This document shows positions 1 to 11,200 of a DNA stretch of 41,996 nucleotides, in pieces. The stretch is from NCBI GenBank assembly GCA_937944095.1, contig CALEAC010000038.1, forward strand, positions 1-41,996, given 5' to 3'. The translations under genes and the position numbers were made by a program. How positions within the stretch are numbered: the first letter of the stretch is position 1; each line of letters starts with the position of its first letter. The DNA comes from an uncultured Saprospiraceae bacterium. GTDB taxonomy: Bacteria > Bacteroidota > Bacteroidia > Chitinophagales > Saprospiraceae. Below the pieces are notes generated by a model. That model searched no databases, was not told the DNA's origin, and worked only from the letters and a program-made list of their open reading frames with translations.

Positions 1-2565
1 ATAATCTGGAAACGCCCTTTTCAGTTTCTCTTCACTCGTCGTGGTAATAATTTCAGTCAGCGTATTATTCAGCACATCGATACTCTTCTTAAATGCGGGT
101 GTCGGATTACGATCATATCTCTTAGTGACTTCCTGCAAGAGCATATTTATAAGGTTCGTACTAGAGTACTTCTTGAAGTAACTATTGCTCTCTTCTATTG
201 CCAGCTTTTTTAGAACTCCAGAAGTTTCGATAACCCTTTCCGGGTCCGCCAACTTAGCCAGCTTTCCATAGTGTCCCATGAAATTAAAAAATGTAAACAT
301 GCCTACCTTGTTCACATTCTCTTCGAAATATGTCAGATATTTTATCTGTTGTGATGAAGCAAAAATGTTTGCTATGGTTCCTATAAGAGGCTTATGATAA
401 GACTGTGATAACTTTTCTGCCTGCTTGAGACCCTCTTTAAAATTAGCATTATTGACGATATCTAGCGCTGCGCCTATCACCATGAATGATTGGTCCTTAC
501 CTAGTAATTTCAGGGCGAGGTCGTAATCGTTAAGTTTCTTGAGGCAAAAAGTACGGATCCCAGGATCTGAATCATTCTCAGCTAGCTGCTTCAGTTGCTT
601 CTTATTCGCATCAGCATCTAGACTACTAAGTGCCAATTGTCTAATATCAGAAGAAGGATCCTTCAGTGCTTTCTCTACGAATTGTTCTGATATTTTGCTC
701 CCTTCTAATTTATAGAGAGCCGTATACTTATCTTCATACTCATCTGATAATCTAAATAGAGTTGCATATTCCTCCTCACTACGATTTTCTCTATTGACAG
801 AAAGTATGTCATGCTTCCCATCTAATACGACGACACTTGGCATCTCATCTCCGATGATATCTATCTGAATGCGCTGTTCTCTTCTCTCTACCCAGTTGGT
901 GACATATTCCACCTTCCCAGATGGATAATACAAGGCGGTCTCCATCGGTAGCCTGAATACTTCTTCATGATATTCTGGATCTTGTAATTGTGACACTGAT
1001 ATATTTACTGATCTCGATGCTTCATCGATGTTGTAATCTATACCCAAGATAGGATGTCCCTTCCCATAGAACCACTGATCAAAAAACCAATTAAGATCTT
1101 CTCCGACCATGTCTTCGAATGACAATCTCAATTCGTGAGCCTCCACATCTGTGTACTCGTTATCTACTAGGTATTTATTTAGCGCAGCAAAGAAAGCCTC
1201 ATCACCAACATACTTTCTCAACATATGAACAATCAGAGATCCCTTATTGTAACTATGGCCATCGAACATATCCTCTTTGTCATCGTAATGAAAGTCTATG
1301 AGGTCATGTGTTATACTGTTTGCACTGGAGAGGTATCCATACAAGTCTTGCATTCTCTTTCGCTCTGCAGCGGCGTTTCCATACTTATATTCTTGCCACA
1401 GAAACTCACCGTATACTGCAAATCCCTCATTCATCGTGAGGTTAGCCCAACTCTCACAAGTCACAAGGTCACCAAACCAATGGTGGAACATCTCATGCGC
1501 TACGATATCATCATTATTAGAGTCTGCTAATTCACGGTCAGTTTTCTGTATAAAGTCTCCGAATACGACAGCACCTGTATTTTCCATCGCGCCTGACACG
1601 TAGTCTTTACAGATGATTTGTGCATACTTCTCCCATGGATATGGGTAATCCAGAATATCAGAGAAGAAACTCAACATCTCAGGTGTATGGTTGAAGATTT
1701 CTTTAGCGTACGCCTCATACTCCGGCTCTACATAGTAAAGGAGATCAATGTCATTCCACTTGTCCTTGACAACAGCATAATCACCTACCCCAATCATGAA
1801 TAAATATGGTGCGTGAGGCTTATCCTGCTTCCAATGGTCTGTCCGCGTTCCATCAGCGTTTTTCTCTGAATTAATCAAGAGACCGTTAGACAAGGTTTTG
1901 AACTTATCGTCTACTGTAATAATGAGCTCCTGAGTACACCTCTCATTCGGCTTATCAATCGTCGGAAACCACTTACTATTATTTTCCGTCTCGCCTTGAG
2001 TCCATATCTGCTGTGGCTTGAACTTATTTTTGCTTTCTGGATTTATGAAAAAAAGGCCTTTGTCTGAACTGATGGCTTTACTACCGCCGCGAGGTCCTTC
2101 GTTGGGCTTAGCAGTATAATCTATCTCGATCACAAATTGCTCCTGTCTGGTATAAGTCCGATCTAACTTACAAATCAACTTCTCGCTGTCGTACTCATAT
2201 TGTATTTCCTTACCACCTACCTTGACAGAATGTATATCAAAGGTCTTTGCATCAAGCGCAAATTCATCTATCTCATAGAAAAGTGGCTTTAGTGTCAACT
2301 CCGCCTGACCTAAGACCTGTTGCTTACTCCAATCAAAACGGACATCCACCTTGGTATGGATTAAGTCTACAACTCTAGTGGCACTTGCTCTATAGCCGCC
2401 TACATCAGTATCCGTGTATGTAGAATCGACCTTGGGTGCGTATACGTATAAAGTATCTAATACCTCTTTTTCGAATGGTGCATATTCCACGAGCCCCTTA
2501 GAACTCTTACATCCAATAAAAAGAGAAACGGTAAAAAGAAAAAACAGAGGAAGGACTTGACGCAT
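1..2565 (-). CDS. M1 family metallopeptidase (aminopeptidase N-like), lipoprotein signal; 3' end truncated by window start
   Basis: Reverse-complement translation from ATG at 2565 (MRQVLPLFFLFTVSLFIGCKSSKG...) stays open to position 1. It contains SGAMENTGAVVF (GAMEN motif) and VAHEMFHHWFGDLVTCESWANLTMNEGFA (HExxH...E). It is absent from the ORF track because no stop lies inside the window. Confidence 0.93.
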   Translation of the reverse strand, partial: MRQVLPLFFLFTVSLFIGCKSSKGLVEYAPFEKEVLDTLYVYAPKVDSTYTDTDVGGYRASATRVVDLIHTKVDVRFDWSKQQVLGQAELTLKPLFYEIDEFALDAKTFDIHSVKVGGKEIQYEYDSEKLICKLDRTYTRQEQFVIEIDYTAKPNEGPRGGSKAISSDKGLFFINPESKNKFKPQQIWTQGETENNSKWFPTIDKPNERCTQELIITVDDKFKTLSNGLLINSEKNADGTRTDHWKQDKPHAPYLFMIGVGDYAVVKDKWNDIDLLYYVEPEYEAYAKEIFNHTPEMLSFFSDILDYPYPWEKYAQIICKDYVSGAMENTGAVVFGDFIQKTDRELADSNNDDIVAHEMFHHWFGDLVTCESWANLTMNEGFAVYGEFLWQEYKYGNAAAERKRMQDLYGYLSSANSITHDLIDFHYDDKEDMFDGHSYNKGSLIVHMLRKYVGDEAFFAALNKYLVDNEYTDVEAHELRLSFEDMVGEDLNWFFDQWFYGKGHPILGIDYNIDEASRSVNISVSQLQDPEYHEEVFRLPMETALYYPSGKVEYVTNWVERREQRIQIDIIGDEMPSVVVLDGKHDILSVNRENRSEEEYATLFRLSDEYEDKYTALYKLEGSKISEQFVEKALKDPSSDIRQLALSSLDADANKKQLKQLAENDSDPGIRTFCLKKLNDYDLALKLLGKDQSFMVIGAALDIVNNANFKEGLKQAEKLSQSYHKPLIGTIANIFASSQQIKYLTYFEENVNKVGMFTFFNFMGHYGKLAKLADPERVIETSGVLKKLAIEESNSYFKKYSSTNLINMLLQEVTKRYDRNPTPAFKKSIDVLNNTLTEIITTTSEEKLKRAFPDY

Positions 2566-2586
2566 AACTTTCCAGAATTGAAGCCA

Positions 2587-2594
2587 CAAATATA
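2587..2594 (-). promoter_or_regulatory. Candidate Bacteroidota -7 box TATATTTG upstream of the M1 peptidase
   Basis: Plus strand CAAATATA = minus TATATTTG, an exact match to TAnnTTTG, 22 nt upstream of the ATG; no clear -33 element. Confidence 0.35.
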
Positions 2595-2679
2595 GGTTTA
2601 GTTGAAAATTATTATGAGATCTTAGCCGTATGGGTAAGAATTCATTACCCTAATTATCTTTATACCTCAATATCTTCTG

Positions 2680-4302
2680 ATGCGCATAGGTTTTATTCTG
2701 ATTTCCATCTTTATCTTAGTTCTTGCTGTTGTAGCAGGTCTTATTTGGAGCCCTCTTTATTGGTTGGCTCTAATTGTAATAGTGCCATTATTTATTTTGG
2801 GATGGATAGACCTACTCCAAAAGAAATCAGCCATTAGGAGAAACTTCCCCGTATTAGGTCGATCGCGATTCGTAGCAGAATGGCTGCGGCCGAAATTATA
2901 TCAGTATTTCGTCGAACCAGACACTGACGGTAGACCATTTTCTCGAATCAATCGAAACATCGTCTATCAGCGCGCTAAAGGTGTCAATGATACCGCACCT
3001 TTTGGGACGCAACTCAATGTCTATGATGAAGGCTACGAGTGGATGAACCATAGTATCAATCCGATAGACGCCCATAAACTAGAAGAACATCCGCGTGTCA
3101 CCATCGGTGGCAAGAATTGCCAGCAACCGTATAGCTGTAGCATCTTCAATGTCTCCGCCATGAGTTTCGGTTCATTAAGTAAGAATGCGGTTATGGCACT
3201 TAATGGAGGTGCTGCTATCGGGCATTTCGCTCATAACACCGGAGAAGGTGGTATTGCACCCTATCATGACAAGTATGCGGGTGACCTTATCTATCAAGTC
3301 GGCACAGGGTACTTCGGCTGCAGAACGTCTGACGGTAATTTCTCACCCGAGTTATTTGCTGAAAGGACCAAGGCCTCAAATGTCAAAATGATAGAGATCA
3401 AGCTATCTCAAGGTGCAAAACCAGGTCATGGTGGTATCCTACCTGCAAAGAAGGCAACACCAGAAATTGCAGCAATCCGGAATATCGAACCTTATAAAGC
3501 TGTCCTATCTCCGCCTTTCCATAAGGCATTTGATTCACCTATTGGACTGCTCAGATTTATCAAAAAATGTCAAGATTTGTCGGGAGGCAAGCCTGTCGGC
3601 TTTAAATTATGTATCGGGCATAAGAGCGAATTCTTAGCCATATGCAAGGCCATGATCGAATCTGGTATTCGCCCAGATTTTATCTCAGTTGATGGTGGTG
3701 AGGGTGGTACAGGAGCGGCACCCTTAGAATTTAGCAACTCGGTCGGCACCCCAGCTAAAGAAGGATTAGCTTTCGTATATAATGCCTTAGTGGGCTTCAA
3801 TCTCAAAAAAGAAATCACTTTGATCGCAGCAGGTAAGATTGTCTCCGGCTTTGATATTTTCAAAGCAATTTCCCTAGGTGCTGATGCTTGCTACAGTGCT
3901 AGAGCGATGATGATGGCTGTTGGTTGCATCCAAGCCCTAGAATGCAATCATAATACCTGCCCGACTGGTGTTGCCACACAAGACCCTAATCTGATAAAGG
4001 GACTGGATGTCGCAGATAAAAAAGTAAGGGTCGCAAGATATCACAAAGAAACTGTCAAAGCTTTTGTGGAACTGATGGCTGCTGCTGGCTTAGATAACCC
4101 TGATAAGATTAATAGACTGCACGTCTATCAACGTGTCGATCAGCATCTTTCTCGGAGTTATTACAAGCTCTATCCCTATATACCTGAGGGCAGTTTACTT
4201 ACCCAAGAATCTATCCCTAGAGGATGGATGCAATACATGTCACAGGCTGTTATGGATAGCTTTACGCCAAGATTTGAGATGATCTATGTAGAAGATGATT
4301 GA
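2680..4302 (+). CDS. FMN-binding glutamate synthase family protein (stand-alone synthase domain with N-terminal TM helices)
   Basis: ORF 540 aa; FNVSAMSFGSLSKNAVMALNGGAAIGHFAHNTGEGGIAPYH, SVDGGEGGTGAAPLEF and CNHNTCPTGVATQDP are typical of the GltB synthase domain; hydrophobic N-terminus. Confidence 0.93.
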   Translation: MRIGFILISIFILVLAVVAGLIWSPLYWLALIVIVPLFILGWIDLLQKKSAIRRNFPVLGRSRFVAEWLRPKLYQYFVEPDTDGRPFSRINRNIVYQRAKGVNDTAPFGTQLNVYDEGYEWMNHSINPIDAHKLEEHPRVTIGGKNCQQPYSCSIFNVSAMSFGSLSKNAVMALNGGAAIGHFAHNTGEGGIAPYHDKYAGDLIYQVGTGYFGCRTSDGNFSPELFAERTKASNVKMIEIKLSQGAKPGHGGILPAKKATPEIAAIRNIEPYKAVLSPPFHKAFDSPIGLLRFIKKCQDLSGGKPVGFKLCIGHKSEFLAICKAMIESGIRPDFISVDGGEGGTGAAPLEFSNSVGTPAKEGLAFVYNALVGFNLKKEITLIAAGKIVSGFDIFKAISLGADACYSARAMMMAVGCIQALECNHNTCPTGVATQDPNLIKGLDVADKKVRVARYHKETVKAFVELMAAAGLDNPDKINRLHVYQRVDQHLSRSYYKLYPYIPEGSLLTQESIPRGWMQYMSQAVMDSFTPRFEMIYVEDD

Positions 4303-4395
4303 TTGTATCTAATTCTATATGAAAGAGATACGTATAAGATAAATATTTCATTTGTTTATATTATACAGTAACTTCGTGCCCGAAAGAAGAAGAGC

Positions 4396-4989
4396 ATGAT
4401 CGCTTATTTAGCAGGGAAAATTGTAGCAAAATCACCGACTCAGGTACAGTTAGACATAGGAGGCATTGCCTATGAACTGAATATTTCGCTTAACACCTAT
4501 GAAAGGATAGAAGAACTAGATAAAGCAAGGTTGTTCACTAAGCTTATTATCAGGGAAAATGAGCATACCCTATATGGTTTCTATGAGGAAGATGAGAAAA
4601 AGCTTTTTACTAAGCTCATCTCTGTCAAAGGTGTCGGCCCTAATACAGCAAGGGTCATACTCTCATATATGAGCCCCAAAGAGACCGTTTCTGCGATACT
4701 ACATGACAATGTGGCTGCCTTCAAAAAGGTCAAAGGCGTCGGCCCAAAAACAGCACAGCAGATCATTCTAGACCTCAAAAACAAAGTAGCGAAGGAAAAT
4801 TTGGCGTTAAATAATGATAAAGTACCCAATCAAAACGATAATAATATACGAGAGGAAGCTATTTCAGCGTTATTGGCCTTGGGATTCCAAAGAACCCAAG
4901 TCGTAAAAATAGTAGATAAGACTTTAGCTCAGGATGTGACATACGACCAAGTCGAAGTTCTTATTAAAGCCATCCTAAAGCAATTATAA
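4396..4989 (+). CDS. ruvA: Holliday junction branch migration protein RuvA
   Basis: 197 aa; MIAYLAGKIVAKSPTQVQLDIGGIAYEL, LISVKGVGPNTARVILS and VKGVGPKTAQQIILDLKNK (HhH motifs), C-terminal UBA-like region EAISALLALGF. Confidence 0.97.
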   Translation: MIAYLAGKIVAKSPTQVQLDIGGIAYELNISLNTYERIEELDKARLFTKLIIRENEHTLYGFYEEDEKKLFTKLISVKGVGPNTARVILSYMSPKETVSAILHDNVAAFKKVKGVGPKTAQQIILDLKNKVAKENLALNNDKVPNQNDNNIREEAISALLALGFQRTQVVKIVDKTLAQDVTYDQVEVLIKAILKQL

Positions 4990-4990
4990 C

Positions 4991-5041
4991 TTATCAATCA
5001 ACTAATTGATAATCAGCATTTTATATAGAATAGTGCTGATT
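4991..5041 (+). other. Two adjacent hairpins downstream of ruvA
   Basis: TTATCAAT-caacta-ATTGATAA (4991-5012) and AATCAGCA-N15-TGCTGATT (5011-5041); 8-bp perfect arms that share bases 5011-5012; no U-run follows. Confidence 0.45.
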
Positions 5042-5223
5042 TAGAATACAACTACTGACCAAAAACCAGCTGAACACTTCATTGACTAAATCGCTGTCTA
5101 TAGTATTCCTTGGCGACTTTAGATTGAAACTTCCTGTATTTCCGACATAAAATGATAATAAATACGTTTAAACCCTGTGCTGAAAAAACCTAAGTACAGG
5201 CAAGCATATTTACGAAGAAGACA

Positions 5224-8200
5224 ATGGCATCTAAGAGAAAACTAGCATTTCATATATTCATATCTATAACCCTGATATTCAGCATATTAGCTGATGTCTC
5301 TGGTTATGACATCCATGGCCCAGAGGACGATCTCATAGAACGCGTCGCTGCTATAGTACAGGATACCTTCCCGATTTTAGATAGGAGCGGTGATTTTATT
5401 AACGATAATCAGTACAATCCATTCGATGTATATCCCTCTGAAATAGAGCAATCGGTAGAATATGATGCCGAAACTGATACGTATATCATCACCGAAATGA
5501 TAGGTGACGAGTATTTCAGGTCGCCATCCTACCTCACCTTTGATGAATACCTTGATTGGCGATCCAAAGAACAAGAACGCAAATACTTCGAAAAATTAGC
5601 CGGCTATGGCTCACAATACAAGAGCGCAAGTGGTCGTCTAGATCCCATGTCCAAAATTGATATCGAAAAGAACTTGATAGATCGGCTTTTCGGTGGCAAC
5701 GAAATTACAATAGAACCACAGGGAAGCATCGATCTCAACTTCGGTGCGAGCTACAATCGCTCCGATAATCCACAAATCGATCAGAGCCAACAACGACAAT
5801 TCAACATCCCAGATTTCGGTATGGATATCAAGATGAATGTCGACGGCAAGATAGGTGACAAGATGGACTTAGGGTTCAACTATGATACCAATGCCAGCTT
5901 CGATTTTGATCGTAAGATTAAGCTTGCTTATGATTCAGAAAAATGGACAGAAGATGACATCGTCAAGAAAATAGAAGCTGGTAATGTCAGTTTCCCGCTT
6001 AGAAGTAATTTGATTAAGGGTGCTCAGGAGCTATTCGGTCTCAAAACAGAATTGCAATTCGGTCACCTGCGCCTAACTGGTGTTGTCTCACAACAGCGGT
6101 CTAAGCAGCAATCCATACAAGTTCAGAATGGTGCGACTGTCCAGGAATTCCAAATCAGACCAGAAGAATATGATGAGAATAGACACTTCTTTTTGTCTCA
6201 TTATCATAGAGCAACCTATGAGACTTCTCTAGAGAACCTGCCTTATATCAATAATAGCTTTAGAATCACAAACATAGAGGTTTGGATATCAGAAGATAGG
6301 CCTAATTTCCAACCAGATCAGACCATGATTGCTGCTATCGCAGACATAGGCGAGACTGATCCGACTAAGTTCTCTAACCAGGACTCTGCTAATGGTATAA
6401 GCAATGACCCCATGGTCATCAACATAACTACTGATGCTAACGGTATTAGACTACCTGACAATAGGGTCAATGACTTGTATGAGGAAATTGTCTCTAATGA
6501 GATGGCTAACAGGATAGAATTTACTAACTCTGAACTGACAAATAATTATGGTCTAAAAGAATCTGTAGATTTTGAGACCTTCAGAGGAAGAAAGCTAAGA
6601 CAGAATGAATATTTCTATAACCCTGAACTGGGGTTTATCTCACTCAATGTAAGAATGCGTCCTAACCAGGTACTAGCCGTATCTTACGAATATTTCTATA
6701 CAAATAATTGCGAAGATGTCTACAAAGTAGGTAGTACTTCTGATGAAGGCTCCGTATCGAATACCGACAGGGAAGGTGAAGTCGTTTCCGAAGGCGTCCT
6801 CTTTACGAAATTGCTCAAAGGATCCAGCCCTCGAGTCGATCACCCTACTTGGGATTTGATGATGAAAAACGTCTATCCACTAAGAGCAAATCAGTTGGAT
6901 GCAACAGATTTCGAATTTGATGTTTTCTATGAAGATGACAAGAATGGATCTCTGAAGAAGTTCTTGCCAGAGCGGGGTTTCGAATTGATTCCGCTACTTA
7001 ATCTATTCGGATTAGATAATCTGAATTCTAGGAATGACCCGCAGCCTGATGGTGTATTTGATTTTGTGCCAGGCATCACAGTGGTTCCTCAGAACAGTAG
7101 TATCTTCTTTCCTGTGCTAGAACCTTTCGGGGATGCCCTGAATAATATACTCCAAGAAGTCCTAGAAGATACGGAACCGCAATCCACAATAGATTCACTA
7201 ATAGATTTTTATGCTTTCCATGAGTTGTATGATACCTCAGTAGTGGCGGCACAATTAAACCTAGAAAAGAATAAGTTCGTCATGGCAGGAAAGGTCAAAT
7301 CTTCCTCCTCCTCAGAGTACTCTCTAGGTGCCTGGAATATTCCTCAGGGGTCAGTAAGGGTGACTGCTGGTAGTTTTGAGATGGTAGAAGGTATTCATTA
7401 CGAAGTAGATTACGGTATCGGCCGCGTCAGAATACTAGACCAATCAATTATCCAACAAGGTGTACCTGTGAATATTTCATTTGAGGATAATTCTGTTTTT
7501 AGTCTCCAGCAGCGTAACATGATGGGACTCAGAGCGGACTATGAGATTAATGATAATTTCGTCGTAGGTGGCACCTTCTTGAGACTGGCAGAACGGCCCT
7601 TTACTCAAAAAGTAAATATCGGTGATGACCCTATCAAAAATCGGGTCTTCGGTCTAGATTTAGATTATAGCAAAGAAGCCCCCTGGGTAACTTCTGTTGT
7701 AGACAAACTACCATTCTACAGTACTAATGCTAAGTCCAATATCAGTCTAACAGCAGAAGGTGCAGCACTCAAGCCGGGTCACTCACGAGCAATCAACGTG
7801 CCTAATGAAGAAGACAACGGCGGTGTTGTCAGTATAGATGATTTCGAAGGCGCAGTCAGTGGATTCCCTCTCAGTTCTCAGCCAAATAGATGGCAGCTTG
7901 CTAGTATCCCTAGATATGATGACATGAGGCCAGAATTCCAAGAAGCGCACTTACTTAATGATGTAACTTCTGGGGCTAATAGAGCACGTCTGAGTTGGTA
8001 TGTTATCGATCGATTCGTCAATGTCAGTGAAACAACCAAGAACCTTAATTCCTATACAAGGCGTATCAATCAAACAGAACTATTCAATAGACAGATTCCG
8101 CAAGGGCAACTACCAGACCTCCTCACCTTTGACTTAAGTTACTTCCCGACGGAGAGAGGCCCTTATAATTTCGATGTGCCAAATGGCCTTGGAGAATTCA

Positions 8201-11200
8201 CCAAAGGTGTCGAATTTAATCAAGCTGAAAACAGGGTCGAACTGAAAGAACCAGAAACTAGGTGGGCTGGTATCATGAGGTATCTCAATAATAATGATTT
8301 CGAAGCAGCTAACTATGAATTTATAGAATTCTGGATGCTCAATCCATTTAAGACAAAACCCGATGGTTCCGGACATGTTGTAGATGAAGAAGGTTTCTTG
8401 ACTTTCCAACTAGGAAATGTATCTGAAGATATCCTCTACGATAATTTACAGTTTTATGAAAATGCACTACCTAGGGATAGTAGTGTGGTCCCAGAAAGAA
8501 CTACCAACTGGGGTAAGGTGCCTCTGAACACACCGATTAACGATGCCTTTCCAGGCGTCGATTATACAGACCAAGATCTCGGGCTCGATGGGCTCGATAA
8601 CGAAGAAGAAAAATCAGCTCATGCTGATTATATAGACCAAATCCAAGTTGTCACTGGACCAGCACCTCAAAGCCTATTAGATGATGTAGCTGCTGATGAT
8701 TTTGTCTTCTTCAACGACCCTGTTTTCGAAGGGAGTAATGATCTCATAGAGAGATATAAGAATAATAATAATCCACAAGGTAACTCACCAGATGTCTCTA
8801 ATGCAACTTCCTTCCAGAGGGGTAACCCTATCCCTGACAAGGAGGATATGAATAATAACCGAGATCTAGATTCAGGTGAAAGTTTCTATGAGTACAAAAT
8901 CAAAATCGCTAATGCCAATGGTGAAATAGACGAAAATGCAACTGAATTTATTAGAGAAACCAAAATCATCAATTCTCAAAACGCAGGCCCTGAAAAATGG
9001 TATAGATTCAGGATTCCGCTTAACGAAGGAGAATCAGTAAATGGCATACAAGGTTTCAGATCGATTCAATTCATCAGAATCCTCGTCAATGGTTATAAAA
9101 CTGCAAAGACGTTTAGACTAGCCGATTTCGAGCTGATTCGAAACCAATGGAGGAAACTACCTTCGCTATGTGCAAAGGATGGTGGAGAGATTACAGTCAA
9201 CTTCAATACTGATGTGGTTGGTGTAGAAGAAAACGGTGCCAAAGTCCCATTTGGATATGAAATCCCACAAGGGATCAAACAAGAACAACTTTTCAGTTCC
9301 TTCTCAGCAGTCAATCAAGATGAGAACTCTCTGGTTATGAAATTCGAAGATCTACCAGCAAACTGTGAAGTAGCCATCGCTAAACTAAATGAGCTCGACC
9401 TAAGAGTCTTTGAGCGAATGCAGATGTTTGTCCATGCAGAACGTACCCTAACAGATATAGGAGCAGAAGATGATATATTACAGGATGGTGACCTATCTAT
9501 ATTCCTTAGAGTCGGAAAAGATTTCCAGCGGCATTATTACGAATATGAGATACCACTGACCTTATCTAATGATTCGATTGCTTTTACATCGCAGTCAGAT
9601 CGTATTTGGCCTAAAGCAAACATGTTCGATTTTCCACTCGACATGCTAATCCAGGCTAAAAAATTAAGGAACGTAACTGGTGCAGCACTAACAGAAGAAT
9701 TTATAATCACTTCAGAAAATCTATCTCAATATAGAGGTCTAGAAACTGAATACGAAAGCATATCACTGGACACCCTGCCCGAAGGGCATAAAATCAGAAT
9801 CAAAGGAAATCCGAATATTGGCTTGATAAAAGGTGTAAGTGTCGGAATCAGAAATATTGATGATAGGATCCCAATCAGAGATCATAGTGGCGAAATATGG
9901 ATTAACGAATTACGTCTTACTGGCCTCCAAGAAAGAGGTGGTGTCGCAGGCCTCGCACGTATGGAAGTGCAGATGGCCGACCTCGGTAATCTCACGGCTT
10001 CTGCAAGTTACTCAAGTATCGGTTGGGGACAGATAGAGCAGAAAGTCCAAGAAAGAGCTTTAGAAGAAGTTATAGAATATGATGTTGCAACCAATTTAGA
10101 ACTAGGTAAACTATTACCCAAAAATTGGGGTATAAGACTGCCATTCTATGGCCAATATGCAAAGTCAATTATCAATCCTGAATTCGATGCCTACGACTTT
10201 GATATCACAGTAGAGGATGAATACGACCTATTCAAGAATGAACCACCAGAAGTAATCGATGAAATAAGTCAGCGTAATCAAAGAGTCAACACGATTAAGA
10301 CCTTTAACCTGACTAATGTCCGTAAGGAAAGAAGTGCCGGAAAAAATTCAGATAAAACCAAAGCACAAAAAGCTAGAAATTCAACCAATGCCTCTGTCCA
10401 AAAACCAGACAAAAAGGCTAAGAAGAAGAAACCGATGCCTTGGAATATAGAGAATTTCAGTGCGAGTTATTCTTATACAGAATCAACCTATAGAGATCCT
10501 ATCCTCAAAGCAGATAACTCGATAGAACAAAGATTGGGTCTAGATTATAGCTACTCTAGAAAAGGTGGATATATACAACCTTTCAAAAAACTAAAGATTA
10601 ATAATCTGGATTTCATCAAGGAACTAAATCTAAATCCCTTACCTAATAGCTTCTCATTCAATACTAATCTGAATAGATTCTTTGGTACCCGTATATATAG
10701 AATTCCAGAGACACCAGAATTTCATTTCGATGATAGACGATTTGATTGGGAGAGAAGATATGATCTCAATTGGAATCTGACAAAAGCGCTGAAGATAAAC
10801 TTCACCGCCTTCAATGAGTCTTATATAGATGAAGCCCGCCAAACAGGCATAGCAGAAACTGCAGAAGACAGAGAATGGTTTGCATTTACTGATAATGGTA
10901 GCGGAAATCTTATAAAAAGCAATGTCACTGCTGAAGTCGCTGCAGATCCGTTATACCCTAGTCGCTATTGGAAGGATAACCTGAAGAGTGGTGGACGTAA
11001 TACAAATTATGATCACTCACTCAATGTCAATTATACACTTCCAATGAAGTATATACCGTATATGGATTGGGTAGATGTAAAAGCGCAATACAAATCCAGT
11101 TATAATTGGTCTGCAGGAGCCCTGATCGAAGATGCATCTGGCTTTCCACTTGCTGGTGTTATACAAAATGGTCAGACCAGAACGGTCACCGCCAATTTGA

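Noticed and set aside
1119-1803. Four plus-strand ORFs (60-101 aa) at 1119-1803
   Set aside because: They are antisense to the M1 aminopeptidase, which is open across 1-2565 with intact GAMEN and HExxH motifs; their composition is not protein-like.
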